Origin: Labilibacter sediminis
GTDB lineage: Bacteria; Bacteroidota; Bacteroidia; Bacteroidales; Marinilabiliaceae
NCBI RefSeq assembly: GCF_005877885.1
Contig: NZ_VCHY01000005.1
Location: 186,001 to 250,000 of the forward strand
Length of the DNA stretch: 64,000 nt
Reading direction: 5' to 3'
Part shown: piece after piece, positions 53,106 through 62,072 of the stretch
Layout of the letters: every line of letters starts with the position of its first letter
Position numbering within the stretch: the stretch's first letter is position 1
The notes under the pieces: generated by a model
What the model was told of the DNA's origin: nothing
The model's database searches: none
What the model saw: only the letters and a program-made list of their open reading frames with translations
Program-made: the position numbers and the translations under genes

Positions 53106-53576
53106 TTACTCTATTACTTTTTTAGTCTTTCGTCGTGGAAAGCGTTGCTTTAATTCATCTACTTTTTCTTTTGCTCCGGGATGCCCCATTTTTGCAGCAT
53201 TCTTCATTAAGCTATATACCATAAGGGATGCATTATAAGCCTCATGGCCTGCCAGCGTAAATGAATCGTCGATGGCGGATGACAAGCGATCGAATTGATA
53301 GCCTAAGCTTCGTAACTTTTTTATGGCCTCAACATCGGCAGTTAGTGCACCAACATCAACAAAAGAACGAAGTAAACCAGCATCTTGACCAGCTATTTCT
53401 AAACTTTTATCTACAAAGGCAACTGACTTATCGCCCATACGCAATAATTCATTCTTTTCGGATTTTTCGAGCACCACCAACTTTGGCAATAGAATATCCT
53501 CAATCGTTTTTAATGCATCTTGAATGGTTGTTTCTTCTTCTGCCGTAATGGCTAATTCAAAATTATTTTCCTGCAT
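53106..53576 (-). CDS. Uncharacterised helical protein of a Bacteroidota-wide family
   Basis: 156 aa, nearly all helical, no signal peptide. LLRMGDKSVAFVDKSLEIAGQ, then AIKKLRSLGYQFDRLSSAIDDSFTLAG and AYNASLMVYSLMKNAAKMG are the recognisable blocks; it ends in a basic tail (KQRFPRRKTKKVIE). I have seen similar proteins across Bacteroidota, often several per genome, but know no function for them. It is followed by its own terminator and preceded 87 bp upstream by the small HTH gene. Confidence 0.75.
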   Translation of the reverse strand: MQENNFELAITAEEETTIQDALKTIEDILLPKLVVLEKSEKNELLRMGDKSVAFVDKSLEIAGQDAGLLRSFVDVGALTADVEAIKKLRSLGYQFDRLSSAIDDSFTLAGHEAYNASLMVYSLMKNAAKMGHPGAKEKVDELKQRFPRRKTKKVIE

Positions 53577-53663
53577 AGCATTTAAATATTTAGTTAGTAA
53601 AAATTAAAGTACCCGCTATAATAAATATTTAAACTCCGATTTTTCCGGAGTGATACAATAAGT

Positions 53664-53903
53664 TTAAAGGGAAGAATAACCCATTTGAAAGATTACCGGC
53701 TCAACATATAAGTAACTTTGGTGTGTTCGGCAATATTTAATATTAGCTCCTAATTCCTTTGCAGTGTTCAGCAATTCATAAAGTGTACTTTCGCTTATTC
53801 TCATTTTTTGCGCCAGGCCTTTCGGTGTACCTGTGGCCTTTAATCTGATTAACTGATCCATCCTTTCCAGACGCTCAAGTTGTTCAATTAATTTCATCTT
53901 CAC
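53664..53903 (-). CDS. Small helix-turn-helix DNA-binding protein
   Basis: 79 aa. An HTH_11-like unit covers about 12-55: RMDQLIRLKATGTPKGLAQKMRISESTLYELLNTAKELG, with AQKMRISESTLYELL as the probable recognition helices, then a wing-like IKYCRTHQSYLYVEPV. It has no effector domain. Similar 70-80 aa regulators are frequent in Bacteroidota. It may control the 156-aa gene downstream; target sites are not visible. Confidence 0.78.
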   Translation of the reverse strand: MKMKLIEQLERLERMDQLIRLKATGTPKGLAQKMRISESTLYELLNTAKELGANIKYCRTHQSYLYVEPVIFQMGYSSL

Positions 53904-54283
53904 TATTTAGGTATAACTATTATGGTTAAAAATATGGGTGCTAAATAAGCTTAAAAAAGTATTTTACCTAATTTCTGGGGCGTGACAAACGCGTGACTAA
54001 TTATTATAAACTGTTATGCAATTAATTACGCACTAAACACATCGAATATCAAAAAAATAAAATCTCCCATTATGCAAGTTTTACTGAGGTACTCTTATAC
54101 ACTTATCGTAAAAATAAATACTAAAACACATCAACCTCCTTCAACATTCATTACCACATTAAACATTATCCCATTAACAGTTTAACCCATTACCACATTT
54201 ACTCATTATCAAATTAACTCATTACCCCATTCACATAATGACTAAACTCATAATACTTACACATAAAACACTGACATAATTCA
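53904..54283. other. Gene-free spacer upstream of pruA
   Basis: AT-rich with no credible gene. The stretch 54145-54240 is a degenerate CATTA repeat (see separate entry). The rest (53904-54144) shows nothing I can name. Confidence 0.4.
54145..54240. repeat. Degenerate CATTA repeat region
   Basis: About ten irregular units of the type CATTACCACATTAA / CATTAACTCATTACCCCATT. Same sequence type as the repeats around 50936-51116 and 51464-51513, but no gene is enclosed. Confidence 0.65.
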
Positions 54284-54314
54284 TTTAAATCAGCTGCTTC
54301 ACATCGTAAATTTG
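54284..54314 (+). promoter_or_regulatory. Putative promoter of pruA
   Basis: TTTA (54284-54287) and TAAATTTG (54307-54314), 19-bp spacer. The -7 box is exact. The ATG at 54370 gives a leader of about 50 nt. Confidence 0.45.
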
Positions 54315-54369
54315 TAAGTATAGGATAAGAAGTTTCCTACTGATATTTATATAATTAAAACGATAAGTT

Positions 54370-55998
54370 ATGCCTAAAGGAATATTTAATGTGCCCATTG
54401 CCGACAATGAGCCTGTATTAAGTTATGCTCCGGGAACTCCTGAGAGAGAAGAGTTGAAAAACCAACTGAAAGCGTACAAAGAAACAGAAATGGATATTCC
54501 AATGTATATTGGAGGTGAAGAAATCAGAGCCGGCAACAAAATTTCTATTCACCCACCTCACGATCTTAAGCATTGTTTAGGATATTACCACCAGGGCGAT
54601 GAAACCCATGTATACAAAGCCATTGATGCTGCCCTAACGGCCAAGGACAAATGGGCCAACCTGGCTTGGGAACACAGAGCTTCTATATTTTTAAAAGCAG
54701 CCGATTTAGTGGCCGGTCCATACCGACAAAAGCTAAATGCTGCCACCATGTTAGGTCAGAGCAAAAATGCTTTTCAGGCGGAGATTGATGCGGCATGCGA
54801 GCTGGCTGATTTCTTTAGGTTTAATGTTCAGTACATGACAGACATATATGCCGATCAGCCCGAATCGGCACCAGGTATGTGGAACAGAGTTGAATACCGT
54901 CCGCTCGAAGGATTTGTATTTGCACTCACACCTTTCAACTTTACATCAATTGCAGGTAACTTACCATCTGCTCCTGCTTTAATGGGTAACACTGTAGTTT
55001 GGAAACCTTCTAAAACAGCCGTTTATTCAGCCAAAGTATTAATGGAGATTTTCCAGGAAGCCGGTGTACCGGATGGCGTTATCAACCTGGTATATACATC
55101 GGGTCCTGTTGCTGCCAAAGTAATATTTGAACACCCTGAATTTGCCGGCATCCACTTTACAGGATCAACAGGCGTATTCCAAAGTATATGGAAAACCATT
55201 GGTGCAAACATCGAAAAATACAAGTCGTACCCTCGCATTGTTGGCGAAACCGGAGGTAAGGATTACATTCTTGCTCATAAATCGTGTGATGCTTTAGCAG
55301 TTGCTACGGCAATTGTACGAGGCGGATTTGAATACCAGGGACAAAAATGTTCTGCTGCTTCAAGAATATATGTTCCGGCGAACAAATGGCCTGAAATTAA
55401 AGAATATGTTTCTGAGCAATTGGCAGAAATGAAAATGGGCGATCCGGAAGATTTCAGCAACTTTGTAAGTGCAGTGATTGATGAAAGCTCATTTGATAAG
55501 TTAGCCGGTGCCATCGATGATGCCAAAGCCAGCAATGATGCCGAGGTTATTTTTGGCGGTAACTACGATAAGTCAAAAGGTTACTTTATTGATCCAACCA
55601 TTATTCAAACTACCGACCCAATGTATGTTACCATGCAGGAAGAGTTGTTTGGACCAGTGGTGACTTTATATGTATACGACGAGCATAAGTTTGAAGAAAC
55701 GATGGATATTCTGGACAAAACATCCATGTATGCATTAACCGGAGCTATCTTTTCTCAAGACAGGTATGCTGCCGAACTGGCCACTAAGCGCCTGGTAAAC
55801 ACAGCAGGAAACTTTTACATCAACGATAAACCAACAGGTGCTGTTGTAGGTCAACAGCCGTTTGGTGGTTCTCGTGGTTCAGGTACAAATGATAAGGCAG
55901 GTTCGGCCATCAACCTTATGCGCTGGGTATCTCCTCGCACTATCAAAGAGACATTTGTTCCGGCACACGATTATAAATACCCTTTCTTAGCAGAATAA
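54370..55998 (+). CDS. pruA: 1-pyrroline-5-carboxylate dehydrogenase
   Basis: 542 aa, an aldehyde dehydrogenase of the P5CDH type. The NAD-binding loop is HFTGSTGVFQSIWK, the general base lies in VGETGGKDYI (Glu293) and the catalytic nucleophile in EYQGQKCSAASRIY (Cys327). It oxidises glutamate semialdehyde to glutamate as the second step of proline breakdown. The mono-functional form, without a fused proline dehydrogenase, is normal for Bacteroidota; prodh is not in the window. A weak G-U-rich hairpin at about 56034-56066 may stop transcription. Confidence 0.95.
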   Translation: MPKGIFNVPIADNEPVLSYAPGTPEREELKNQLKAYKETEMDIPMYIGGEEIRAGNKISIHPPHDLKHCLGYYHQGDETHVYKAIDAALTAKDKWANLAWEHRASIFLKAADLVAGPYRQKLNAATMLGQSKNAFQAEIDAACELADFFRFNVQYMTDIYADQPESAPGMWNRVEYRPLEGFVFALTPFNFTSIAGNLPSAPALMGNTVVWKPSKTAVYSAKVLMEIFQEAGVPDGVINLVYTSGPVAAKVIFEHPEFAGIHFTGSTGVFQSIWKTIGANIEKYKSYPRIVGETGGKDYILAHKSCDALAVATAIVRGGFEYQGQKCSAASRIYVPANKWPEIKEYVSEQLAEMKMGDPEDFSNFVSAVIDESSFDKLAGAIDDAKASNDAEVIFGGNYDKSKGYFIDPTIIQTTDPMYVTMQEELFGPVVTLYVYDEHKFEETMDILDKTSMYALTGAIFSQDRYAAELATKRLVNTAGNFYINDKPTGAVVGQQPFGGSRGSGTNDKAGSAINLMRWVSPRTIKETFVPAHDYKYPFLAE

Positions 55999-56254
55999 AA
56001 CAGTGCACATATAGTAAATTTAGGTTTTGAAATGGGAGCCGGCTTTGAGCAATCAGAGTCGGCTTCTAAATGCGCTAATATGCGCCATTTCGGAGGACTA
56101 AAAACTTGACTTAAGCAGCCTTCATCATTACCTTCACTAGAAAGAATACCTCCTAATATCATAGCCATGAAACGAGCCATGAGAATAATTTCTCACACAG
56201 GGAAATTACAAAATTGGTGAGTTCCATGTGGCAAATGAAAACAAATTTAGACAC

Positions 56255-57313
56255 ATGAAAAGCCTTATTAAACAAGTCGCCTTCATACCAATACTTTTAG
56301 GATTAATTGGTATAAACAATGTTTTTACACAAGATAAAAAAGCCGAAGATCAAATTCTTCAGGCTTATGAATACAGAATGTCTGGAGATCGTAATAAAGC
56401 GGAAAGCCTGTTATGGGGCGTTCTGGCAGAAGATTCTTCAAACCATATGGCTCACTTTGAGCTGAGCAGAACATTAAACTCTCAAAAAAAATGGGATCAT
56501 ATTAGAAAAGCCAACGAGTATAATCCTGATAACCCTATGTATATGTTCACTCGTGCTAACATGTGTATGATAAGCACTTATAGCATCATGAAAAATAATA
56601 AACGAAGTATCTTAAAAAAACGAGTTAAAAAATGTTGTTCAATCTTTGAGCAGGTTCTTACTATACAACCTGATTGCAAAGAAACTTTAATTGCTTTAGT
56701 TGATATTTACAGTAATATGCCCGCTGAATTAGGCGGAAACAAAGATATTGCTATTAAACATCTTGAATCTCTTAAGGAACTTGACCCTTTATACTACCAT
56801 CAGGGAAAGCTATTGGTCAGAAACGATTCCCTCAGTCCATCACAGTATTGGAAAGATTATATAAAAAAGCATAAAAAAAATACCGATGCTTTAGCTATGC
56901 TTTGTCGGGCATACCTGTTAGAAAATAAGATTGAAGAGGCAACAAAAACAATTAAGAAGATTATAGCAAAAGACAAGTCAGGGTATGAATTATACCTTCA
57001 TGTAGCCAGGGCTCATTTATATGGCGCAATGCAAAATGACGGTTCGAATAATGAGCAATTGGAAAGTATAAAAACCAATATCAACATATATTTAAAAAAC
57101 GAGAATATAAAACCCGCCAGAATTGAAGCTTGGTGTTACGGATGGTTAGGTGTAGTGGAAGGCAAGCAAGGGAATCAACAGCAGTCGGAATTTTACCTAA
57201 AAAAAGCAGAGGGAATATTTCCTAATTATCCAAAGTTTACAGCATTACCTGTTATTGATGGTCCTCCTAATGAAACAAAGTATAAATACACTTCTTTCTT
57301 TAGGCCTTTTTAA
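56255..57313 (+). CDS. Secreted TPR protein
   Basis: 352 aa from the ATG at 56255, which opens the signal peptide (MKSLIKQVAFIPILLGLIGI); a GTG nine codons earlier would put charged residues before it. TPR-like units run through most of the protein (ILQAYEYRMSGDRNKAESLL, CRAYLLENKIEEATKTIKKI, VVEGKQGNQQQSEFYLKKAE). The periplasmic partner is unknown. It stands alone downstream of pruA; 257 bp lie between them. Confidence 0.78.
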   Translation: MKSLIKQVAFIPILLGLIGINNVFTQDKKAEDQILQAYEYRMSGDRNKAESLLWGVLAEDSSNHMAHFELSRTLNSQKKWDHIRKANEYNPDNPMYMFTRANMCMISTYSIMKNNKRSILKKRVKKCCSIFEQVLTIQPDCKETLIALVDIYSNMPAELGGNKDIAIKHLESLKELDPLYYHQGKLLVRNDSLSPSQYWKDYIKKHKKNTDALAMLCRAYLLENKIEEATKTIKKIIAKDKSGYELYLHVARAHLYGAMQNDGSNNEQLESIKTNINIYLKNENIKPARIEAWCYGWLGVVEGKQGNQQQSEFYLKKAEGIFPNYPKFTALPVIDGPPNETKYKYTSFFRPF

Positions 57314-57509
57314 ATGATTTAAATTCAAATTAATAAATACTACAAAAGCGCATTAAAATTACTGCATTGATACAATTATACCTAAGCCATAGCTGCTGCA
57401 CGGTCTTGTATACTTTTAATCAACAGATAAAAATGTGTGTCGCTTATATTCACCCCATGAGTATAGTAAAATATTCAACTTTCCTCGTTCCACTTTCAAC
57501 TCATTATTC

Positions 57510-57517
57510 TATCTTTG
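57510..57517 (+). promoter_or_regulatory. Putative -7 box (TATCTTTG) of the FtsB/DivIC-like gene
   Basis: Exact TAnnTTTG match just upstream of the start codons at 57527 and 57533. It lies close to the gene, so the second ATG is the better start. Confidence 0.42.
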
Positions 57518-57532
57518 CAAAAACGAATGATA

Positions 57533-57838
57533 ATGAATTTTCCGAAGATCAACATACCACCGTACTTAAGGAATAAATATATTCTTACGCTAGTTGTATT
57601 TGGTGTTTGGATTACATTTTTCGATCAGAATAACCTTTGGGACAAATATAAGCTCTCGTCCAGGATTAATCAGTTAGAAAAGCAAAAACATCATTACGAA
57701 ATTGAGATTGAGCAGAATCAGCGTAAGCTAAGCGAAATTCAGGAGAGCCCTGAAAGCCTTGAGAAATTTGCCCGCGAACAATATCTCATGAAAAAGAAAA
57801 ACGAAGACATCTTTGTTATCGTTGAAGAAGAAAATTAG
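57533..57838 (+). CDS. Septum formation initiator (FtsB/DivIC-like)
   Basis: 101 aa from the ATG at 57533; ATG 57527 and TTG 57515 are in frame. One membrane helix (about 18-33; LTLVVFGVWITFFDQNNLWD), then a coiled coil (about 37-72) and the FtsB/DivIC-typical ESLEKFAREQYLMKKKNEDIFVIV. FtsB/DivIC is part of the divisome with FtsL and FtsQ. In Bacteroidota it is usually a lone gene, as here. Confidence 0.88.
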   Translation: MNFPKINIPPYLRNKYILTLVVFGVWITFFDQNNLWDKYKLSSRINQLEKQKHHYEIEIEQNQRKLSEIQESPESLEKFAREQYLMKKKNEDIFVIVEEEN

Positions 57839-57963
57839 TCACACGAATAGCTCCACTCACAAATATGAAACGACCATGCAAAATTTAATTATTCAATTTA
57901 TCACACAAGCGAATAATTAAATTTTCTTAGGAGTTCCATGCAGCAATTTAAAATTATAAACGC

Positions 57964-58287
57964 ATGAACATTTACAAAAAACTAAGTATTGCCTATTATA
58001 TCGGAATGATTCTTTTATTGGTTGGCATTCTTTTTCAATTAAACGACATACCATACGCCATCATCCTTTTAATTGCAGGCATCATCCCTCTATTAGGTAT
58101 TCGCTTATTTAACTTTATTAAGGGTAAGCCCGAAAATAAAAGACTACATGGCATTTTGGTGATGAGTGCCCTGTTTTTAGTCGGTGCTATAATTGCCGTT
58201 TATTTTAACAGAAGCTATTGGATCATTGGTGTGTTAATAACTGCAACGCTTGACATATATGTGAGCTTAAGAAAGTTTGGCAAATAA
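57964..58287 (+). CDS. Small four-helix membrane protein
   Basis: 107 aa with four hydrophobic helices (about 8-25, 29-47, 60-79, 83-98) joined by short loops; no motif I recognise. The ATG at 57964 follows 125 bp after the FtsB-like gene. A family known only as a Bacteroidota small membrane protein is likely. Function unknown. Confidence 0.7.
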   Translation: MNIYKKLSIAYYIGMILLLVGILFQLNDIPYAIILLIAGIIPLLGIRLFNFIKGKPENKRLHGILVMSALFLVGAIIAVYFNRSYWIIGVLITATLDIYVSLRKFGK

Positions 58288-58425
58288 ACTATTCAAACAC
58301 TTTGTGGTTGCTCACCATATGTTTAACCACATACCTTGCACTTAGTACAGGGCTATTCTTATTTAATCCTTTCAAAATTATCTCTGCAAGAAGCAGGAAA
58401 GTTGTTTCGATTTATACATTTTCAC

Positions 58426-58470
58426 TAATAACCAATAGCTAACAGCCAATGACTAAAAGCTATTTGCTAT
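58426..58470 (+). repeat. AGCTA-type degenerate repeat
   Basis: Begins TAATAACCAATAGCTAACAG and runs on with AGCCAATGACTAAAAGC. It matches the inverse of 28755-28784 over about 30 bp and 29237-29260 over about 24 bp. It overlaps the stop codon of the glycosyltransferase gene (58453-58455). Confidence 0.6.
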
Positions 58471-59778
58471 TTGCTTTTGAAGTTCCCTGTATTTTTCAAG
58501 TAATTCTCTTTCTTCAAAAATATCATCCACATCAAATTCCTGCATTTGCAATAATTCAATAGCTGCATCAAATACCGTAACACGCTCCAAAAAGTGCTCA
58601 TGTATATAGTTAATGTACTTAACCAGCTTAAAGGCATTAAAAATATGGTAAAATCGTTTTTTAAACACTTCTACGGTGGAGCAATTCGCTGATACTGCAG
58701 CTATCTCTTTATAAAAATCGGAATTCAGCAAAAAGCTTCTTAATCGGCCGGGTAATTTTAAAATCTCCTCCTGATATTTTTCTTCTGTGACTTTATAATA
58801 ATCGGGAATAGCCTCAAATAAAGGTTTCAAATCAATAAATCCCTGTAGGTTATAAGTTTGGTAATCATCTCCACTTTCCACTAATGTTTTTACACTTGGT
58901 CCGGTGCCAAAAGGTACTCTGGTTGAAATACGCGATGATGGCCGTACTGTTGTTGAGTTTAATTCCCCATAACCACCCTGTTGTATAAGCTTCTGGATAA
59001 AATAAAATTCCTCTCCACCCTGTCTCCTGTTCATTCCTCCAACACTTACATAAGCCGAAGCTTTAACGGCAAAACACGAACCTATGGTATGAAAAGCATA
59101 CGGAAATGAAATATACCTGAGACATTCGACGAAGTATCTTAAATGTAATTCATACTGCGTAATGGCATCATAAACCGACTGATCTTTATACGATCCTTCG
59201 AGAGGATGCTCAAAATAAATCGAACAGCCTTTGTTGTTTTCATTTTTAAAGTACTGATCCAGGCTTTCCAGGTAATTAGAATCAACAATTGAATCCGCAT
59301 CCAAAGAAACAATCACACCTTGTTCGTTCCGTGTATTTAAGAAATGCTGAACAGCCAGATCCATTCCTATTTTACGCGCCAGACCTGCCCCAAAATGTTT
59401 ACGCGGTAAATCAAATGCTTCAACCGTATAAAAACTTAACGAGACATTTTTACTTTTATAAGAGGCGAGTTCTAAAACGGTATTTTTTTGATGTCTGATA
59501 ATATCTTCAGAGGCTTTCTCGCTTGCATTAACCACCAACAAAACGGCAATTTTTGAATCTGATGTACTACAATCACATAACGAATCCAGTGTTACCGTTA
59601 AATCATCTTCGAGATATACAGGAATAACAATCACCATATTGGCAGGTGACAGCACCTTAATATCAAATGATGTAAATGCCGGATGCTTTTTCAGATACTT
59701 ATCAAATGCTTTCATTGTATGAGTATTAACCTGTGTTGCATGGAAATATTTTAGCTTTAGCTCGTCAATATAATTCAA
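58453..59778 (-). CDS. Family 2 glycosyltransferase-like protein
   Basis: 441 aa if the TTG at 59778 is used; the first ATG is at 59715 (residue 22). The terminator of the upstream gene ends at 59775, so the TTG overlaps the T-run and the ATG may be the true start. GT-A signatures: VIVIPVYLEDDLTVTLDSL, then VSLDADSIVDSNYLESL (the DxD site), GSCFAVKASAYVSVGGMNRRQGGEEFYFIQKL. The C-terminal ~140 residues are helical and unassigned. The acceptor is unknown. It lies downstream of the OmpH-like gene. Confidence 0.82.
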   Translation of the reverse strand: MNYIDELKLKYFHATQVNTHTMKAFDKYLKKHPAFTSFDIKVLSPANMVIVIPVYLEDDLTVTLDSLCDCSTSDSKIAVLLVVNASEKASEDIIRHQKNTVLELASYKSKNVSLSFYTVEAFDLPRKHFGAGLARKIGMDLAVQHFLNTRNEQGVIVSLDADSIVDSNYLESLDQYFKNENNKGCSIYFEHPLEGSYKDQSVYDAITQYELHLRYFVECLRYISFPYAFHTIGSCFAVKASAYVSVGGMNRRQGGEEFYFIQKLIQQGGYGELNSTTVRPSSRISTRVPFGTGPSVKTLVESGDDYQTYNLQGFIDLKPLFEAIPDYYKVTEEKYQEEILKLPGRLRSFLLNSDFYKEIAAVSANCSTVEVFKKRFYHIFNAFKLVKYINYIHEHFLERVTVFDAAIELLQMQEFDVDDIFEERELLEKYRELQKQIANSF

Positions 59779-59810
59779 AAAAGGCAGACACCGAATTGGA
59801 GTCTGCCTTT
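59775..59810 (-). terminator. Rho-independent terminator of the OmpH-like gene
   Basis: A 10-bp stem AAAGGCAGAC / GTCTGCCTTT with an 11-nt loop and six T residues on the minus strand, 24 bp past the OmpH-like stop codon. Confidence 0.82.
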
Positions 59811-59833
59811 AAATATTTTAAAAATAGTAATTA

Positions 59834-60448
59834 CTATTTTGCGGTTGCTATTTCGTAACGAGTATTTAATGCATCTGCAATAGCTTGCGTAATATTCACT
59901 CCTGGTTCACTGTACAACACATTATCACTTAAGGTATTACTTAAGATTAACTTATAACGTCCATCAGCATTAAACTCAGCTAAATAATTTGTTAATGTAT
60001 CTCTTAATTGACGATTTAAGCTTTCCTGTTCTAACATTAATTCATTAGATAATTTGGCATTTAAGTTTTGTAATTCCTGATCACGATTCATCAGGTTACG
60101 TTGCTCCTGCTCTGCTCTTTCTCTCGATAAAAAGCCATTGTTCTGAACTTTTCTCTGAAACTCTGCCATTTGCGTTTGAAGCTTTTTCGCCTGCTCATTA
60201 AAATCAGTACGTGATTTTTCTTCCTTCTTCAACAACTCTTCCTGCAAATATATGGCAAGCTTATACTGGCGTAATAACGAGTCAGTGTCGATGTAAGCAA
60301 CGGGAAACACATTGGTGTCTGATAATCCCACTTCCTCTTTGGCATCATTTGCAGTTTCTGTACTTGCATTTGATTGACATCCTACAAAAAGCACTGAACT
60401 CAATCCTGATAATAAAACTAAATTAACAACCAGTAAAATTCTTTTCAT
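59834..60448 (-). CDS. OmpH/Skp-like lipoprotein
   Basis: 204 aa. Lipoprotein signal (LLSGLSSVLFVGCQSN; lipid Cys24), then the OmpH/Skp form: FPVAYIDTDSLLRQY, a coiled coil (about 65-155; LLKKEEKSRTDFNEQAKKLQ) and the C-terminal TNYLAEFNADGRYKLILSN / VNITQAIADALNTRY. Skp-like proteins are periplasmic chaperones for outer-membrane proteins; the lipid anchor means this copy is membrane-bound, which is common for Bacteroidota extra copies. It is monocistronic. Confidence 0.88.
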   Translation of the reverse strand: MKRILLVVNLVLLSGLSSVLFVGCQSNASTETANDAKEEVGLSDTNVFPVAYIDTDSLLRQYKLAIYLQEELLKKEEKSRTDFNEQAKKLQTQMAEFQRKVQNNGFLSRERAEQEQRNLMNRDQELQNLNAKLSNELMLEQESLNRQLRDTLTNYLAEFNADGRYKLILSNTLSDNVLYSEPGVNITQAIADALNTRYEIATAK

Positions 60449-60812
60449 CTGTTTAAATTTAATGTTTCAATCCCTGTTAACAATCTTTTTTACTCTGACT
60501 AAAGCCTAATCATTTACTATAGCATATTTCAAAATAATACCTTACTACTATAATAAAATAGCTTTATTTGCGGGCTTTTTATTTATTGGACAACAAATAT
60601 ATATTAATAACAAAGATTTAAAAATAATTTTCACATTTTTTGTAGAAAGAGGAATTTCTTTTAAAGTTTAACATGCGCAACTAATATTCTGAATTCACAG
60701 TAAACTCCTTTTTTATTGCGCTTTAGTAATACGTTTAAACGCCCCGAATAAAACTAAGTCAACAACTTTTATATAAAAAAATACCCAACGCTTTATTAGC
60801 TGTAATCATGAA
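60449..60812. other. AT-rich gene-free spacer
   Basis: A 364-bp stretch between the OmpH-like gene and the palindromic repeat. No gene, RNA or clear promoter box was seen. Confidence 0.4.
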
Positions 60813-60987
60813 TTAAACCCGCAATATGCATTAGAAAATCTATTACACATTGAAATCACTTCAAAACAAGACACTTTGTTGCTTCACTTCAACTCACCAG
60901 AGCGATGCTTTGCCTCGTTTCAGTAAAGCCTTGTTTTATTGTGCATTCAATGTTCATGACGAAGCTCTAATACATAATCCGGGTTAA
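60813..60987. repeat. Palindromic intergenic repeat, copy 2 (about 175 bp)
   Basis: It begins TTAAACCCGCAATATGCATT and ends ATACATAATCCGGGTTAA, imperfect terminal inverted repeats of about 22 bp. Internal blocks ACATTGAA and AAAACAAG recur as complements, so the unit folds into one long hairpin. It matches copy 1 at 9526-9701 throughout. The PorP/SprF stop codon (60984-60986) lies in its terminal repeat. Confidence 0.85.
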
Positions 60988-62048
60988 AAGATTCTTCTGG
61001 ATCTGGATCTGTATTTACTACGTGATGCACCACCTCCTGAGTAACCTGGTTGCGAACATGGTATAGCGCTACGGTTAATACGCGGCTTGTTGGATGATGG
61101 TATCGTATACATGATGGAGAACTCATGAGCCCCACCAGTATTACCGGCCAATTCTGACAATGTTAAATCAAAAGAATATCCCAATCGCATTTTACCTAAA
61201 TGCACACCAAAGATGGCTATAATAGCATCATTATTGGATAACTGCTCAGCATTGGCTACAGGTAAGCCTCTATACCACAATCCTATTTCAATGGGATTAT
61301 ACATCCAATAGGCGCCAATGTCTAATTGAGAGAAGTCTTGTTGCTTGCGATAGTTAAAAGCAAATGAAACGCTCTGATCAGGAATTCTTCGGCCTGACTT
61401 ATATACCCATTTCAAACCTCCAAAAGCAGTCAGTTTCATCCCGCGGGAAGTTTCAATATCAGTATAACCAATATCACTTTTCACCAAATGATCAACCGTA
61501 ATACCTCCCCAATAAAAGTTACTGTATACCATCACTGAAGCTGCTGCATCAAACTTATTGGTTTGCTCTTTTTGTGTGATTGCTCCACCGGTATCAGGTA
61601 CCCCGTTACTACTTCCCATCTGGTCGCCAAAATAAGCCGATGATGGATTTACAATGGCCTGGGCAAACTTAAACTGAATTCCCGGCCTGATCATTACATT
61701 ATCCGATACATAAACCTCATAGGCATATAATACACCAATATTTTGATCAATAATTTGACCTCCACCCTGATCATCCCTGTAATACAATAATCCCACTCCA
61801 CTATTGTAATCGGCAAAATAATGATCAAAAGTAAAAGCCATCGTTCGGTATGTTCCCGGAATATTAGGCCATTGGTCTCTATAATTTAACGCAAGTCGAC
61901 TCCCCTCTGTCAACCCGGTAAAAGACGGACTTAAATACAATGGTGATGCATAATTTTGAGAAAATGAAGCATCCTGTGCTTTCAATTGCCCCAGCAATAA
62001 AAACATCACTACCACTATACTTAAATTATAAATGTTGTGTCTTCTCAT
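60984..62048 (-). CDS. PorP/SprF family T9SS outer-membrane protein
   Basis: 354 aa. Signal peptide (1-24; LLLGQLKAQDASFSQNY), then the PorP/SprF beta-barrel: YASPLYLSPSFTGLTEGSRLALNYRDQWP, GVGLLYYRDDQGGGQI, LKWVYKSGR and RLGYSFDLTLSELAGNTGGAHEFSI. The usual C-terminus near AIPC is followed by an extra Gly/Ser/Arg-rich tail (SQPGYSGGGASRSKYRSRS). SprF-like proteins pair with secreted proteins that end in a type B (CHU_C) sorting domain; just such a gene lies 79 bp upstream. The stop codon is inside a palindromic repeat. Confidence 0.92.
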   Translation of the reverse strand: MRRHNIYNLSIVVVMFLLLGQLKAQDASFSQNYASPLYLSPSFTGLTEGSRLALNYRDQWPNIPGTYRTMAFTFDHYFADYNSGVGLLYYRDDQGGGQIIDQNIGVLYAYEVYVSDNVMIRPGIQFKFAQAIVNPSSAYFGDQMGSSNGVPDTGGAITQKEQTNKFDAAASVMVYSNFYWGGITVDHLVKSDIGYTDIETSRGMKLTAFGGLKWVYKSGRRIPDQSVSFAFNYRKQQDFSQLDIGAYWMYNPIEIGLWYRGLPVANAEQLSNNDAIIAIFGVHLGKMRLGYSFDLTLSELAGNTGGAHEFSIMYTIPSSNKPRINRSAIPCSQPGYSGGGASRSKYRSRSRRIF

Positions 62049-62072
62049 TGTTTAAGTAATGGTTATAACAAC

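Noticed and set aside
56034-56066. Hairpin after pruA as a terminator
   Set aside because: The stem needs several G-U pairs and has no T-run, so I mention it only in the pruA entry.
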